Below are positions 1 to 11,300 of a stretch of 64,000 nucleotides of DNA, piece by piece. Made by a program: the position numbers and the translations under genes. Position 1 is the stretch's first letter. Each line of letters begins with the position of its first letter. The notes beneath the pieces were generated by a model. It saw nothing but the letters and a program-made list of their open reading frames with translations. It did not search any database and was not told the DNA's origin. The DNA lies in NCBI GenBank assembly GCA_000149265.1, contig CH003412.1, positions 5,830,100 through 5,894,099 of the forward strand. Reading direction: 5' to 3'. Source of the stretch: Ciona savignyi. Taxonomy: Eukaryota; Chordata; Ascidiacea; Phlebobranchia; Cionidae.

Positions 1-756
1 ACAACTGACCCCATATCAGCGTCAACCCCCCACGAAATCCAACTCCACGATCCGTTAACCGATCTACAAGTTGTATCTCTATCTGCCAGTCATAGTAATG
101 CATTGTTGGTGGTGTCAGGTGGGAAAAAGTGTATTATTTCTATTTTTATATTCATTGGGTTATTTTTTATTTTCATATTCGCTAAGGAGATAAAAATGTT
201 TCAATTATGAAAAAGGAAATTTAAAAAAACATTTGTCTTTCTCTCTACACACCAAGGAATAGGATATTCATGTTCAATCTTATTGACTAAAAAAACAGGG
301 AGCTTCAGATTACCACCTCACACCCACCATTGGGTTACTGGCGCTATTGCATTGTGTTAAATATGCTTAAGACATTGCATCAGGTTAATACAACCCATTG
401 TTCCAAAGCATTCAACCGATATCTGTTAAAGTAGCTTGTCTAAGGAAACAAAAAAACAGTCCATGTTGCTAGATATTGTACTGTCCTGTTTTTCTTTTAA
501 TTTACATAGAACCCATCAATACATTTGGCCCTGTTAATATGCGCTGAGTGCATTGCCTACAGAGACAAGCCTGGGGTAAATTTCTATCCAGCAACCCTCT
601 GTAAGGCAACATACTAACCGACTAAGGTGTTTGGCTGGACACTTTAACTATTCGTTTAATCATTTAGGGGCTGAAGTGGTTGTCGACTCGAAGTTTCGAA
701 ACAGTTGGGACACAAATACCTGGAGAGAGGAAAACAGGAAAACTTCACCAAGATGA
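1..756 (+). CDS. possible 3' end of an unidentified gene
   Basis: Bases 1-118 are open in frame 1 with fairly rich codon content, including the segment LTDLQVVSLSASHSNALLVV, and end at a possible donor (G|gtggga). A phase-compatible exon at 668-756 ends in TGA, and an AATAAA lies at about 786. Alternatively the same frame runs unspliced to TGA at 208-210, giving a very hydrophobic tail. The segment faintly recalls an RCC1-type repeat, but this is only an impression. Both models are weak; the 5' part is outside the window. Confidence 0.3.
258..640 (-). mobile_element. tRNA-derived SINE, old and disrupted copy
   Basis: The tail motif AGGATATTCATG and body (TTACTGGCGCTATTGCATTG) are followed by the tRNA-like head ending near 640. 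About 90 bp of unrelated sequence separates body and head, so the copy is broken or rearranged. Confidence 0.5.
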
Positions 757-902
757 AGATATTTGTTACATATATTGCACTTTTAATAAAATATTGCTGT
801 AGAAATCTTTTATGATTAGATTAAAAACACGCAACAGGAATCTATAAAAATAAATCAACTCAACTTAACTAATACAATATAGGACAGGCATGGGCAACAT
901 GC

Positions 903-1160
903 TTGATTAGTTTGGTGTGTTAGTGAGCCGTCTTTGAGCTAAAGAGTTGAAGATTCGAAATTGGTCGCTAGGTAGTCGGTTGTGTACTTGGCTAAGGCAC
1001 TTATCGGACATTGCCTGAACCCAGAAGATGGGTTCTATTAAAATGAAGGAACGTGTAAATCGTACACAACACACTGCAATAGCTCTGGTGATCTGACGAT
1101 TGACCATGAGTTAACCCACTTGATTTTTTCATTCATGGGGATAAACCTGATTATTCTATA
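903..1160 (+). mobile_element. tRNA-derived SINE, diverged
   Basis: The head (GATTAGTTTGGTGTGTTAGT), the GGTCGCTAGGTAGTCGG block, the ACACACTGCAATAGCTC block and the GGGGATAAAC tail appear in the same order as in the well-preserved copy at 1823-2105. Confidence 0.65.
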
Positions 1161-1822
1161 AGGGCAAACGGTGATTCTGGCCCGTGAAGGGAAAAAGTTG
1201 GCGAAGCTTATGCAGTGTGTTTACTGTATACCGATATTCTTAACCAGTCCATTAATCCCCGTTTATCCTTGAGCGATATTACTGTATAGCACACTATTGA
1301 CACGATTTGAACTAAAATGTCACCATAAGGGATAGCATGTACTTAAATATGAAATGGCGCGAAAATTACTTCATAAGATCAAGTTTTCGAAGGGCACTTA
1401 ATGTGCCTGATAAATATGCAAAATGTTAATTTATAGAACGTACGCATGGATATTAAAATGTTTAATCTAATTTACGCACTAAGAAATACAGTGTTTAAAG
1501 TTTTTACAATTTGTTTTAACCTTATTCTACATTTTTAGCTTATGTGAATTACTTTTACTTAAGTAAAACAAATTGAATTTTAATGGAAACGATATATAAA
1601 TTTACATTTCAATTAACGATAGCATTAATTTTGTCCCTAGTTTAATTTTTTTTAGTTTTGTTGTCGTACATTGTAAGACTTAATATTTATGAGGAAAACA
1701 TTTTTGTATTTGCGTTTACTTTAAGTATTCAGCTACAAAAAAACACAAATAGAAACAGCATATGCATTTGAATGTTGTCTATTTTAATGTCAATGATTGT
1801 TTTATTTTGCTCTGTAATATTC

Positions 1823-2105
1823 GTCCGGCCCGATGGTCTTGCGGTTAAGTGCGTCGCCTTTCAATCGAAAGGTTGCAGGTGCGAAACTGGTCGCTAGCTA
1901 GTCGGTTGTGTCCTTGGGCAAGGCACTTTACGCACATTGCCTGAACCCAGCGGATTAATGGGTTCTACCAAATTGAAGGAACGTGTCTATCATATACAAC
2001 ACACTGCAATAACCCGACGATGGGCGCGAGGTAATCTGACGATTGCCCGTGTGATAACTCCTGGGGTTTTCCCATTCACGGGGATAAACATGAATATCCT
2101 ATCCT
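1823..2105 (+). mobile_element. tRNA-derived SINE, near full length
   Basis: This is a good reference copy. The first ~75 bp is tRNA-like, with A-box (TCTTGCGGTTAAGTGCG) and B-box-like (GGTGCGAAACTGG) promoter motifs. A ~200 bp unrelated body follows (GGTCGCTAGCTAGTCGG, CAAGGCACTTTACG, ACACACTGCAATA) and ends in GGGGATAAACATGAATATCC. A short ORF over the body occurs in several copies and is not a gene. Confidence 0.9.
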
Positions 2106-2355
2106 ATCCACATTTATACAGGCTGTATTTACCCAAAAGAAAACTTTTTAAATTTGCTCTGCATTTAATGCTCTTCACAAATTTATAACCATTCATTTTG
2201 CTTACCTGACACTACCATCCCTACATAAATACCGTAAAATGATTTAAGTAATGCACATTGCCTATATCGAAACATATATTTTTTAATCATGATTAATCTT
2301 AGAATGTAAAATCGCAGAATTACACATATTTTTTTATATTTATTCTTTTGGTGCA

Positions 2356-5300
2356 ATGTTGATCTCAAATCCTGTGCGAGATTTCTTCCACAAGATAGTG
2401 CAGGAGGTTAGTATTATGTGGCTATAGTTTAAATTAAATATTGTTGCTATTAAATTTTTTTAATTATGTAGGCGGAGAAGTCACTGAGACCAGTAACCGC
2501 TTACTGGGTTTTATTGGTGCTTCTTTGACTTTTAAGATATTATTTTTATACTATGGTTTCAACTTTAAAGTTAAATAAATGGGCAACACTAAAAGGAAGA
2601 AAGAAGGGAAACTGCTCACTAAAACTATGGAAAGTAATTATAACTCCGCCCATGCCATAACACTAAACTAAACCATGGAACTAACTTTTTATGTCCAACT
2701 TTAGAACTAACTCTAATGCCCTAATCTTTATTTTAGTGTACAGTTTTCCGCCTTCTCTTTCACTTCTTTATTTTTTCCCAAATAAACAAATACCAACGCT
2801 CTCGGTTTTAACTATATTCTTCGATTATTATGTAACTTAAAGGAATTATACATTGTTATGTCCCCAGAGAGTGTTGGTGATGGTGGCACAAGATGTGGAC
2901 GGATTATGTGCTTGCAAGATATTACAATCCTTGTTTAAATGTGATCACGTTCAATATACATTGGTGCCAGTCTCGAACAAACAGGATTTATTGGTTGGTT
3001 TTGCTAATGTGTTATAGGGCTGCAACGATACTTACAAATTTACATCACGTATTGCAATTTTCGTAAGTAAACATGGGGAATTCCCAAAATACAAACTAAT
3101 GGTCTTCAACGGATTGCAATGCGTTTCTTAATAATGTAGCGAATCGTATAGTGGCAGTTTTTATTCTCCCCTCTCGCATTAAACACAATCTTTTATACAG
3201 TGCGCCGCAGCGGCAAAGGCGCCCGCGCGTCAAATTAAGGGCACTCAAGTAATAAACAAAAGGAATGCGACGAACGTTACACTCTCCCCCCCCTAAAAAA
3301 CACAAAATATCCAAAATTTAAATTACGGATACAGAAAAAAAAGTTAAATCACACCCTCAATACGAAAATAGTTTCAACGCGCTGATAAACCTCCAGGGTC
3401 GAAGACCCGGTTCATCAATAACCACGAGGTGCTTTTTACTGGGGCAACAGCGAATTCCTCTAGATCAAACACACAAACACTCTTCTCGATCCCGTCCGCT
3501 ACCAAACTTCCACGTCCTGGCGCAACGAGAATTGTAAAATGTTTTTTATCGGTCTCGTACCCACGTCTTACTTTGACCGTCTTTCTTTTGTCCACGTCCG
3601 GCACAAGTTTTCTGCATCCGTTGTCTTTTTCGTCCTGGCTCTCGTCGATGACGTCCAGCACAAAACTCCCATGTCCTTCGTCCCCCACATTGGACGGGCC
3701 GCATACCCTGCTGTCACTCGCACCCGACACAACAGCATCCGAAATCTCCTCACCACCGATACAGTCAAGATTGCCGCTATCACGAACATTCCCACAACTT
3801 AGCATTGGCGCGATCTCAGCAATTGCCTCGGTTGCACGACCCTTTAATGATTCCTTCATCTCAACTTGTACCGCATTGTCGGCATGGTCCATACTGTCGT
3901 GCACTTCTCCCAATCTCGGCTGAAACGTAGTGACTTCCTCGGGTTCCATGATCCATCGGCGAGTTGACATCCAACTCAGCTTTATTATCATCATGTTTCA
4001 CAATGTCGTGCGCCTCTTCTAAAGTCATTTCCCTGTTTCTTGATGTCGAAGCAACATCGTGATAAACTGGTCGAACATGACGTAATACTTTGTGGTCGCT
4101 CACTTCCATAGCCACGTGGAGCGCCTCTTTTAAGGAACGAACATTTCTCATTCCAACAATAACTCGGTACAGCTCATCAGGCAGAGATCGAATGAATGCG
4201 TCCACCAGCAATTCCTCCTGGGTACTTTTTGGCAACTGCGGGTAACCTCTTACCACCAATTGTTGCAAACGCGAACCAAGGTCGGCAAGCTTCTCTCCCG
4301 GTTGTAACTGTGCTGTGTGCAACAATGTTCTGGATTTTTGGCAACTATACACGTGGCCAAATTTTTGATCCAGTGCCTCACACAGCGACACGTAGCAATA
4401 TTGTTGATCCTTGGGCAGATGGGCCTGCACGAACAACGCCTCTCCAGAAAGCGAGGCGGCTAACCGTCTACCCTTTTCTTCTGCAGACCAACAGTAACAT
4501 ACGGCCAAGTCTTCAAATCTTTTTGAAAATTCGTCTCATCTTGTCTCCCCAGAAAAAATTTCTATTGGCACAAATCGGCTGAAAATTGACCCCAGCACAT
4601 TCTCCAACGTCACTGACATATCTTCCATCGTCTTAATAAATTATAAGCAGCAAAACCCTGGTTTGTCACATCCACAACGTAAAGTACTAACCACTACACG
4701 ATCACATCCTGGTCACAGCACCAATGTAGCGAATCGTTATAGTGGCAGTTTTTATTCTCCCCTCTCGCATTAAACACAATCTTTTATACAGTGCGCCGCA
4801 GCGGCAAAGGCGCCCGCGCGTCAAATTAAGGGCACTCAAGTAATAAACAAAAGGAATGCGACGAACGTTACAATAACAATAGATGACACTAAACAGTGTA
4901 TTTTTCAATAAGGCGTGTAAGTAAAATCAACCTTATTTCTAATTGCAGCAATAAACTTAGTGATGTGTAAAATCTAATCATGCTTTATATATAGTAAAGG
5001 AATAGGCCATGTATTTGTGTAAAAAACGAAAAGTTCGCCAAATGCCGATAAAAAACAAAAAGTTAACCAAATGCGATGTAATACAACTTAAGTTATGCTA
5101 AGTTTATAATGAAAAGAATAATGAAAGAAATCTTTTATAAAAAGTAACGCACCAAGCTATTTGGTCGGACAAGAGTTCAAAGGATTTGTGCTTAAGTGCT
5201 TAGTGCCCTATGGAAAAATATGTGATTGAATTAGCACTAAACTAGCAACCAGCACTTATGGGAAATGATCATATTTTTTCTTAGAGGGAATTTGATGCTC

Positions 5301-8300
5301 ATAAGGAACAGTACAAACACATGATTTTGCTTAATTGTGGGGGAAATATTGATTTACTCGACGTTTTAGATCCAGAAGATGACATCATGATTTATGTGAT
5401 TGACAGGTGACATAATATGGGAACTCCCCTAAGCATTTATTATTATGGCCACTTTAGGTTCGAAATGGATTGTAATGGTGGCAAAGTAAACTTCTAAAAT
5501 TTTGTGGTCAGGTCATAAGAACTTTATCAGAAAATGATATTGTGACAATGTGGTTTGTTGTATAGGCCTATTATACATATGTGACCAAAATTTAACAAAA
5601 ACATTGTCCATCTCTGTGTCAAAATTGGGAATAAATAACCAATCTTATCTCGTCACTAAGTCTTCCTGGCCATTACCACAGTCGGTGATTTTTTTATTTG
5701 TAAACAAATACCGGGGTGGTGGCATAACATTCCTTATTTGCAAAACAGTTAAAAGCAAAAATTTGCAATAAAACTTCTGCCATTTAAATTTAAAACCGTC
5801 GAGTAGCAAGTAAAGTATATTTTATATGACATGCCACCTGTGCCACCCTGGAGATATGCATCCAAGGTCTAACTGCTACTGGATTTTCAGCCACCGTCCT
5901 GTGGACCTTGTGAATTTTTATTGCGAGAGACAAATCTACCTGATTATGCGACATGGACCTGATGAGATCGACTTGATACCTGATTATGACTGCATATATA
6001 GGAATTATGAGGTAAGTGATGCCATAACAATGAACAATGGGTTTATGATGTCATAGTCAGATGAAGAAGACAGCGGAACTGAATATGAACAATCGTCGAA
6101 ACGACACAAGTTTGACACGGTAAGTTTTGAGATTTTTCACCTCCATTTTTAAAATTCACATTCTTTTTTGTGTTCACAGGAGACATTAGAGAAACGCAGG
6201 GAAAAGAAAATTTGGGAAGAAAAGAGAAAAGAAATCATTTTTGATTACGAAGAATTTTCATATTATGGAACATCGGTAAGAATAGTAGATTATGACATCA
6301 TAATTGGATACAATCATTAGTTGAATGCAGGCATCGGTGGTTTTGTACGAACTTGCTTGGAAAATGTCCAAAGATGATGTCACAATGCTATGGTGGGCTA
6401 TAATTGCTGTGACCTCACAATACCAAAACAAAAGAATTGGCCGAGAGAGGTAATTTTGGTATAGTGACATCACAAGTGCTATTGACGTACACAGAAGGCA
6501 TGCAGGTTTAATAAGCACCTGGGGCAGCAGCAAAGTTGTGATGTCATAAATCATAAATGTGACATGATTATTAATGCAATATTTTAGTTAAGTTTATTTA
6601 GTTTTTTCCCCTAGTACAGGGGTCGATAACCTTTTAAATTTTAAAGAGCCAATTTAACAGATATTCCAAAAAAACTGGGAGCCGCCAAACTAATCAAATT
6701 TTCGCAATAAAAGGAAAACAACAGTGTCTGGTATAGATACGCAAGTGTTCTTTTGCTTGTTTTACTTATGCATGATGGTCATTAAAATTATTAAGCGCTT
6801 GCTACAGCAACAATACAATTAATGAAAGCTGCATCAGAAGGATGAAAGAGCTGCAGGTTGCCGACCCCTGCCCTAGTTTTAAAAAACAGCAAATAAACAA
6901 ACTACAGCAAAGTAACAGAAAAAGATGGCAAAATAAACAGTCAATAAAACATGTCATTAAAAAAGGATATAAATATTAAATACATAGCGACCCGGCTGCA
7001 AAAGACCACTCAACATTATTGTAAACAACAGGAAAGAACTTTCAATTCTGTCATATACGCAGTGTTATATTGCAGGTAGAGGGATAAAAAATGAATTTTC
7101 GCTTAATAACACGTTTTATTTTAAGATGTTTCATTTTATTTGCTTAAAAGATTTACTCGCATGTGCTTCCACACACGAGTGAAATTCTGACACGCATGAA
7201 TTTTGATGGATTTTTGGTCCTGCATTTTCCCTGATAAAATGCTTGATGATTATTAAGCTTATTGACTGCTTACGACGACAACAATAAAATGAATAAGAAC
7301 TGCAAATGCGGATCGTTGGTCCTGCAGGTACATATCAGGGGTGCTGGAGTTGCAAGGTCATTTGTCCAGGTTGAACCACAGAACAGAAGACCAGGACACA
7401 ACGACCATGTCCATCGATGCAATGAAAATTAACTTCGAACATGAGTGAGTTTTAAAAACTGTCAATTATTATGTTTATACTTCAGCCCTGGTGGCCATAA
7501 TATGGTCAGTGCTAAATAAAGTTTCGATAGCAACGTCATTCTGTTCTTTTAAAAAATAACTAAATACTTAAAGACTGGTGTTTTCGAAATTTTTTGTCAA
7601 AATCACAAATGAAAGATGTTTTACTTTATTGACCTTAACACCATTTGTTTTTATCAAAAATCTTTAGTTAGCTCTTTTTATCCTGTCTTCAGTTAGCTCT
7701 TACACTGCTAAATAAATCATTTATTTTACTTAAGTTTTTTTTTAAAACAGTTGAAAGGCATTTTTTTAATGTAAGTGTCTCCATTTGACCACAATTGTCA
7801 CTGTGGAATTCTACCCTTGTTCCAGCACTGGTGGTAGGACTTAAAATATAGAAAGTCTTTAAACCATGATGCAATAAAGCAATAAAAGAATTAAGCCCAG
7901 AATAATTCTATAGTCAAACTGATTCTGATAAGGACACCCTACTCAGCATTAGTGTAGACACGACTTAAAAAGGAATTCAATTCATATCAACAATAACCTT
8001 ATATCTTCTGCAGCCTGGATATTGCATTGTACAGACATTGGTCGTTATTCGAAAGTCTGTGCCACTCGTTAAACAGTAGCACCACGTTCAAAGTTTGGAC
8101 GAATCTCGGCATGAAACGTCTCCATCAGTTTCTTGCCGAAATGGGAATTCCCCTAACACAATGCAAACAAAGGTAAGAATAAGCTTAAAACTAACATTTT
8201 CCTCACACAAACGTAAAGTTTTGGGTGCTGGGGGTGCAAATTCCACCCTTTTCTCCTAATTGCATCCTTGGCACTTCTAACTCAATTTTTGGCTTTGAAT

Positions 8301-11300
8301 CACCTAAACATAATTGTTTAAAATAGTTTTGCGTTTATGGAGACGAAGACTAGAGATAACCTGCAGACGCTAGTTCAAGAGGCAGCTGAGAAATTTGGAT
8401 TGCGCAACATCAAGTATCATTCATTCACCGCACAGTGTGGCTTTATTCACAAGGTTGTGTTGACCAATATATTGTGTTAGTTATGTATTGATGACCACTA
8501 AATTGTGTTATTTGGGCGCAACTCTGAAAGGATGGAAAGCGGGAAGGGGTAAAGAGGGAAACTGCACATTAAAACTGTGGAAACTAATTTAAACCCTTAC
8601 CTAAACCCCCGGAACGAACCCTTACCCCAACCCTATATATAAAACTAACTTAGTGACCCAATCTTTATTTAAGTGTGCAGTTTCCCGTCTTCCCTCCTTC
8701 CCATTTTGCTTCTCCTTTTTAGTTTTCCCCGTTATTTAGGCAGTTTAACCAATATATTGTGGTATTTGGGCAGTGTTGACCGATATATTGTGGTATTTAG
8801 GCAGTGTTAACCAATATATTGTGGTATTTGGGCAGTGTTGACCAATATATCGTGGTATTTGGGCAGTGTTGACCTATATATTGTGGTATTTGGGCAGTGT
8901 TGACCAATATATTGTGGTATTTGGGCAGTGTTGACCAATATATTGTGGTATTTGGGCAGTGTTGACCAATATATTGTGGTATTTGGGAATTGTTGACCGA
9001 TATATTGTGGTATTTGGGAATTGTTGACCGATATATTGTGGTATTTAGGCAGTGTTGACCGATATATTGTGGTATTTGGGAATTGTTGACCGATATATTG
9101 TGGTATTTGGGAATTGTTGACCAATATATTGTGGTATTTGGGAATTGTTGACCGATATATTGTGGTATTTAGGCAGTGTTGACCAATATATTGTGGTATT
9201 TGGGAATTGTTGACCGATATATTGTGGTATTTGGGAATTGTTGACCAATATATTGTGGTATTTGGGAATTGTTGACCGATATATTGTGGTATTTAGGCAG
9301 TGTTGACCGATATATTGTGGTATTTGGGCAGTGTTGACCAATATATTGTGGTATTTGGGAATTGTTGACCGATATATTGTGGTATTTGGGAATTGTTGAC
9401 CGATATATTGTGGTATTTGGGCAGTGTTGACCAATATATTGTGGTATTTGGGAATTGTTGACCGATATATTGTGGTATTTGGGAATTGTTGACCGATATA
9501 TTGTGGTATTTAGGCAGTGTTGACCAATATATTGTGGTATTTGGGAATTGTTGACCGATATATTGTGGTATTTGGGCAGTGTTGACCAATATATTGTGGT
9601 ATTTGGGAATTGTTGACCGATATATTGTGGTATTTGGGAATTGTTGACCGATATATTGTGGTATTTGGGAATTGTTGACCGATATATTGTGGTATTTGGG
9701 CAGTGTTGACCGATATATTGTGGTATTTAGGCAGTGTTGACCGATATATTGTGGTATTTGGGAATTGTTGACCGATATATTGTGGTATTTGGGAATTGTT
9801 GACCGATATATTGTGGTATTTGGGCAGTGTTGACCAATATATTGTGGTATTTAGGCAGTGTTGACCAATATATTGTGGTATTTGGGAATTGTTGACCGAT
9901 ATATTGTGGTATTTAGGCAGTGTTGACCAATATATTGTGGTATTTGGGAATTGTTGACCGATATATTGTGGTATTTGGGAATTGTTGACCGATATATTGT
10001 GGTATTTGGGAATTGTTGACTGATATATCGTGGTATTTGGGAATTGTTGACCAATATATTGTGGTATTTGGGAATTGTTGACCGATATATTGTGGTATTT
10101 GGGAATTGTTGACCGATATATTGTGGTATTTGGGCAGTGTTGACCAATATATTGTGGTATTTGGGAATTGTTGACCGATATATTGTGGTATTTGGGCAGT
10201 GTTGACCAATATATTGTGGTATTTGGGAATTGTTGACCAATATATTGTGGTATTTGGGAATTGTTGACCGATATATTGTGGTATTTGGGCAGTGTTGACC
10301 AATATATTGTGGTATTTGGGAATTGTTGACCGATATATTGTGGTATTTGGGCAGTGTTGACCAATATATTGTGGTATTTGGGAATTGTTGACCGATATAT
10401 TGTGGTATTTAGGCAGTGTTGACCGATATATTGTGGTATTTGGGAATTGTTGACCGATATATTGTGGTATTTGGGAATTGTTGACCAATATATTGTGGTA
10501 TTTGGGAATTGTTGACCGATATATTGTGGTATTTAGGCAGTGTTGACCAATATATTGTGGTATTTGGGAATTGTTGACCGATATATTGTGGTATTTAGGC
10601 AGTGTTGACCGATATATTGTGGTATTTGGGAATTGTTGACCGATATATTGTGGTATTTGGGAATTGTTGACCGATATATTGTGGTATTTGGGAATTGTTG
10701 ACCGATATATTGTGGTATTTGGGAATTGTTGACCGATATATTGTGGTATTTGGGAATTGTTGACCAATATATTGTGGTATTTAGGCAGTGTTGACCGATA
10801 TATTGTGGTATTTGGGAATTGTTGACCGATATATTGTGGTATTTGGGCAGTGTTGACCGATATATTGTGGTATTTGGGCAGTGTTGACCAATATATTGTG
10901 GTATTTGGGCAGTGTTGACCAATATATTGTGGTATTTAGGCAGTGTTGACCAATATATTGTGGTATTTGGGAATTGTTGACCAATATATTGTGGTATTTG
11001 GGAATTGTTGACCAATATATTGTGGTATTTGGGAATTGTTGACCGATATATTATGGTATTTGGGAATTGTTGACCGATATATTGTGGTATTTAGGCAGTG
11101 TTGACCAATATATTGTGGTATTTGGGCAGTGTTGACCAATATATCGTGGTATTTGGGCAGTGTTGACCAATATATTGTGGTATTTGGGCAGTGTTGACCA
11201 ATATATTGTGGTATTTGGGCAGTGTTGAACAATATATTGTGTTATTTAGGCAGTGATGACCAATATATTGTGGTATTTAGACAGTGTTGACCAATATATT

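Larger units (their letters stand above)
3135..4872 (-). mobile_element. short gag-only LTR retrotransposon in CDC45 intron 2
   Basis: Two near-identical ~147 bp direct repeats, TG...CA bounded on either strand, flank a 1.44 kb interior. They differ by one single-base indel, so the insertion is young. The flanks share a 4 bp target duplication (ataa at 3131-3134 and 4873-4876). On the minus strand a primer-binding site follows the 5' LTR, and a purine tract (AGGGGGGGGAGAG) precedes the 3' LTR. The interior holds only a gag-like region, with no room for protease, reverse transcriptase or integrase. The layout matches the TR-GAG type of non-autonomous element, which would need enzymes from a relative. 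Confidence 0.88.

Noticed and set aside
1823..1900. SINE heads as functional tRNA genes
   Set aside because: Promoter boxes are present but the cloverleaf does not close and the sequence runs into the SINE body without a T-run terminator.
1937..2188. ORFs beginning MPEPSGLMGSTK in several places (also 18661, 42385)
   Set aside because: They are the same stretch of the SINE body in different copies, with no purifying pattern; repeat-derived.
3429..3923. Plus-strand ORF of 164 codons
   Set aside because: Antisense shadow of the gag-like region of the LTR element.
8807..11232. Several overlapping minus-strand ORFs of up to 284 codons in the minisatellite
   Set aside because: They are the 31 bp unit read in all frames without stops; the period of 31 codons proves the origin. 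No start context, splice signals or domain.
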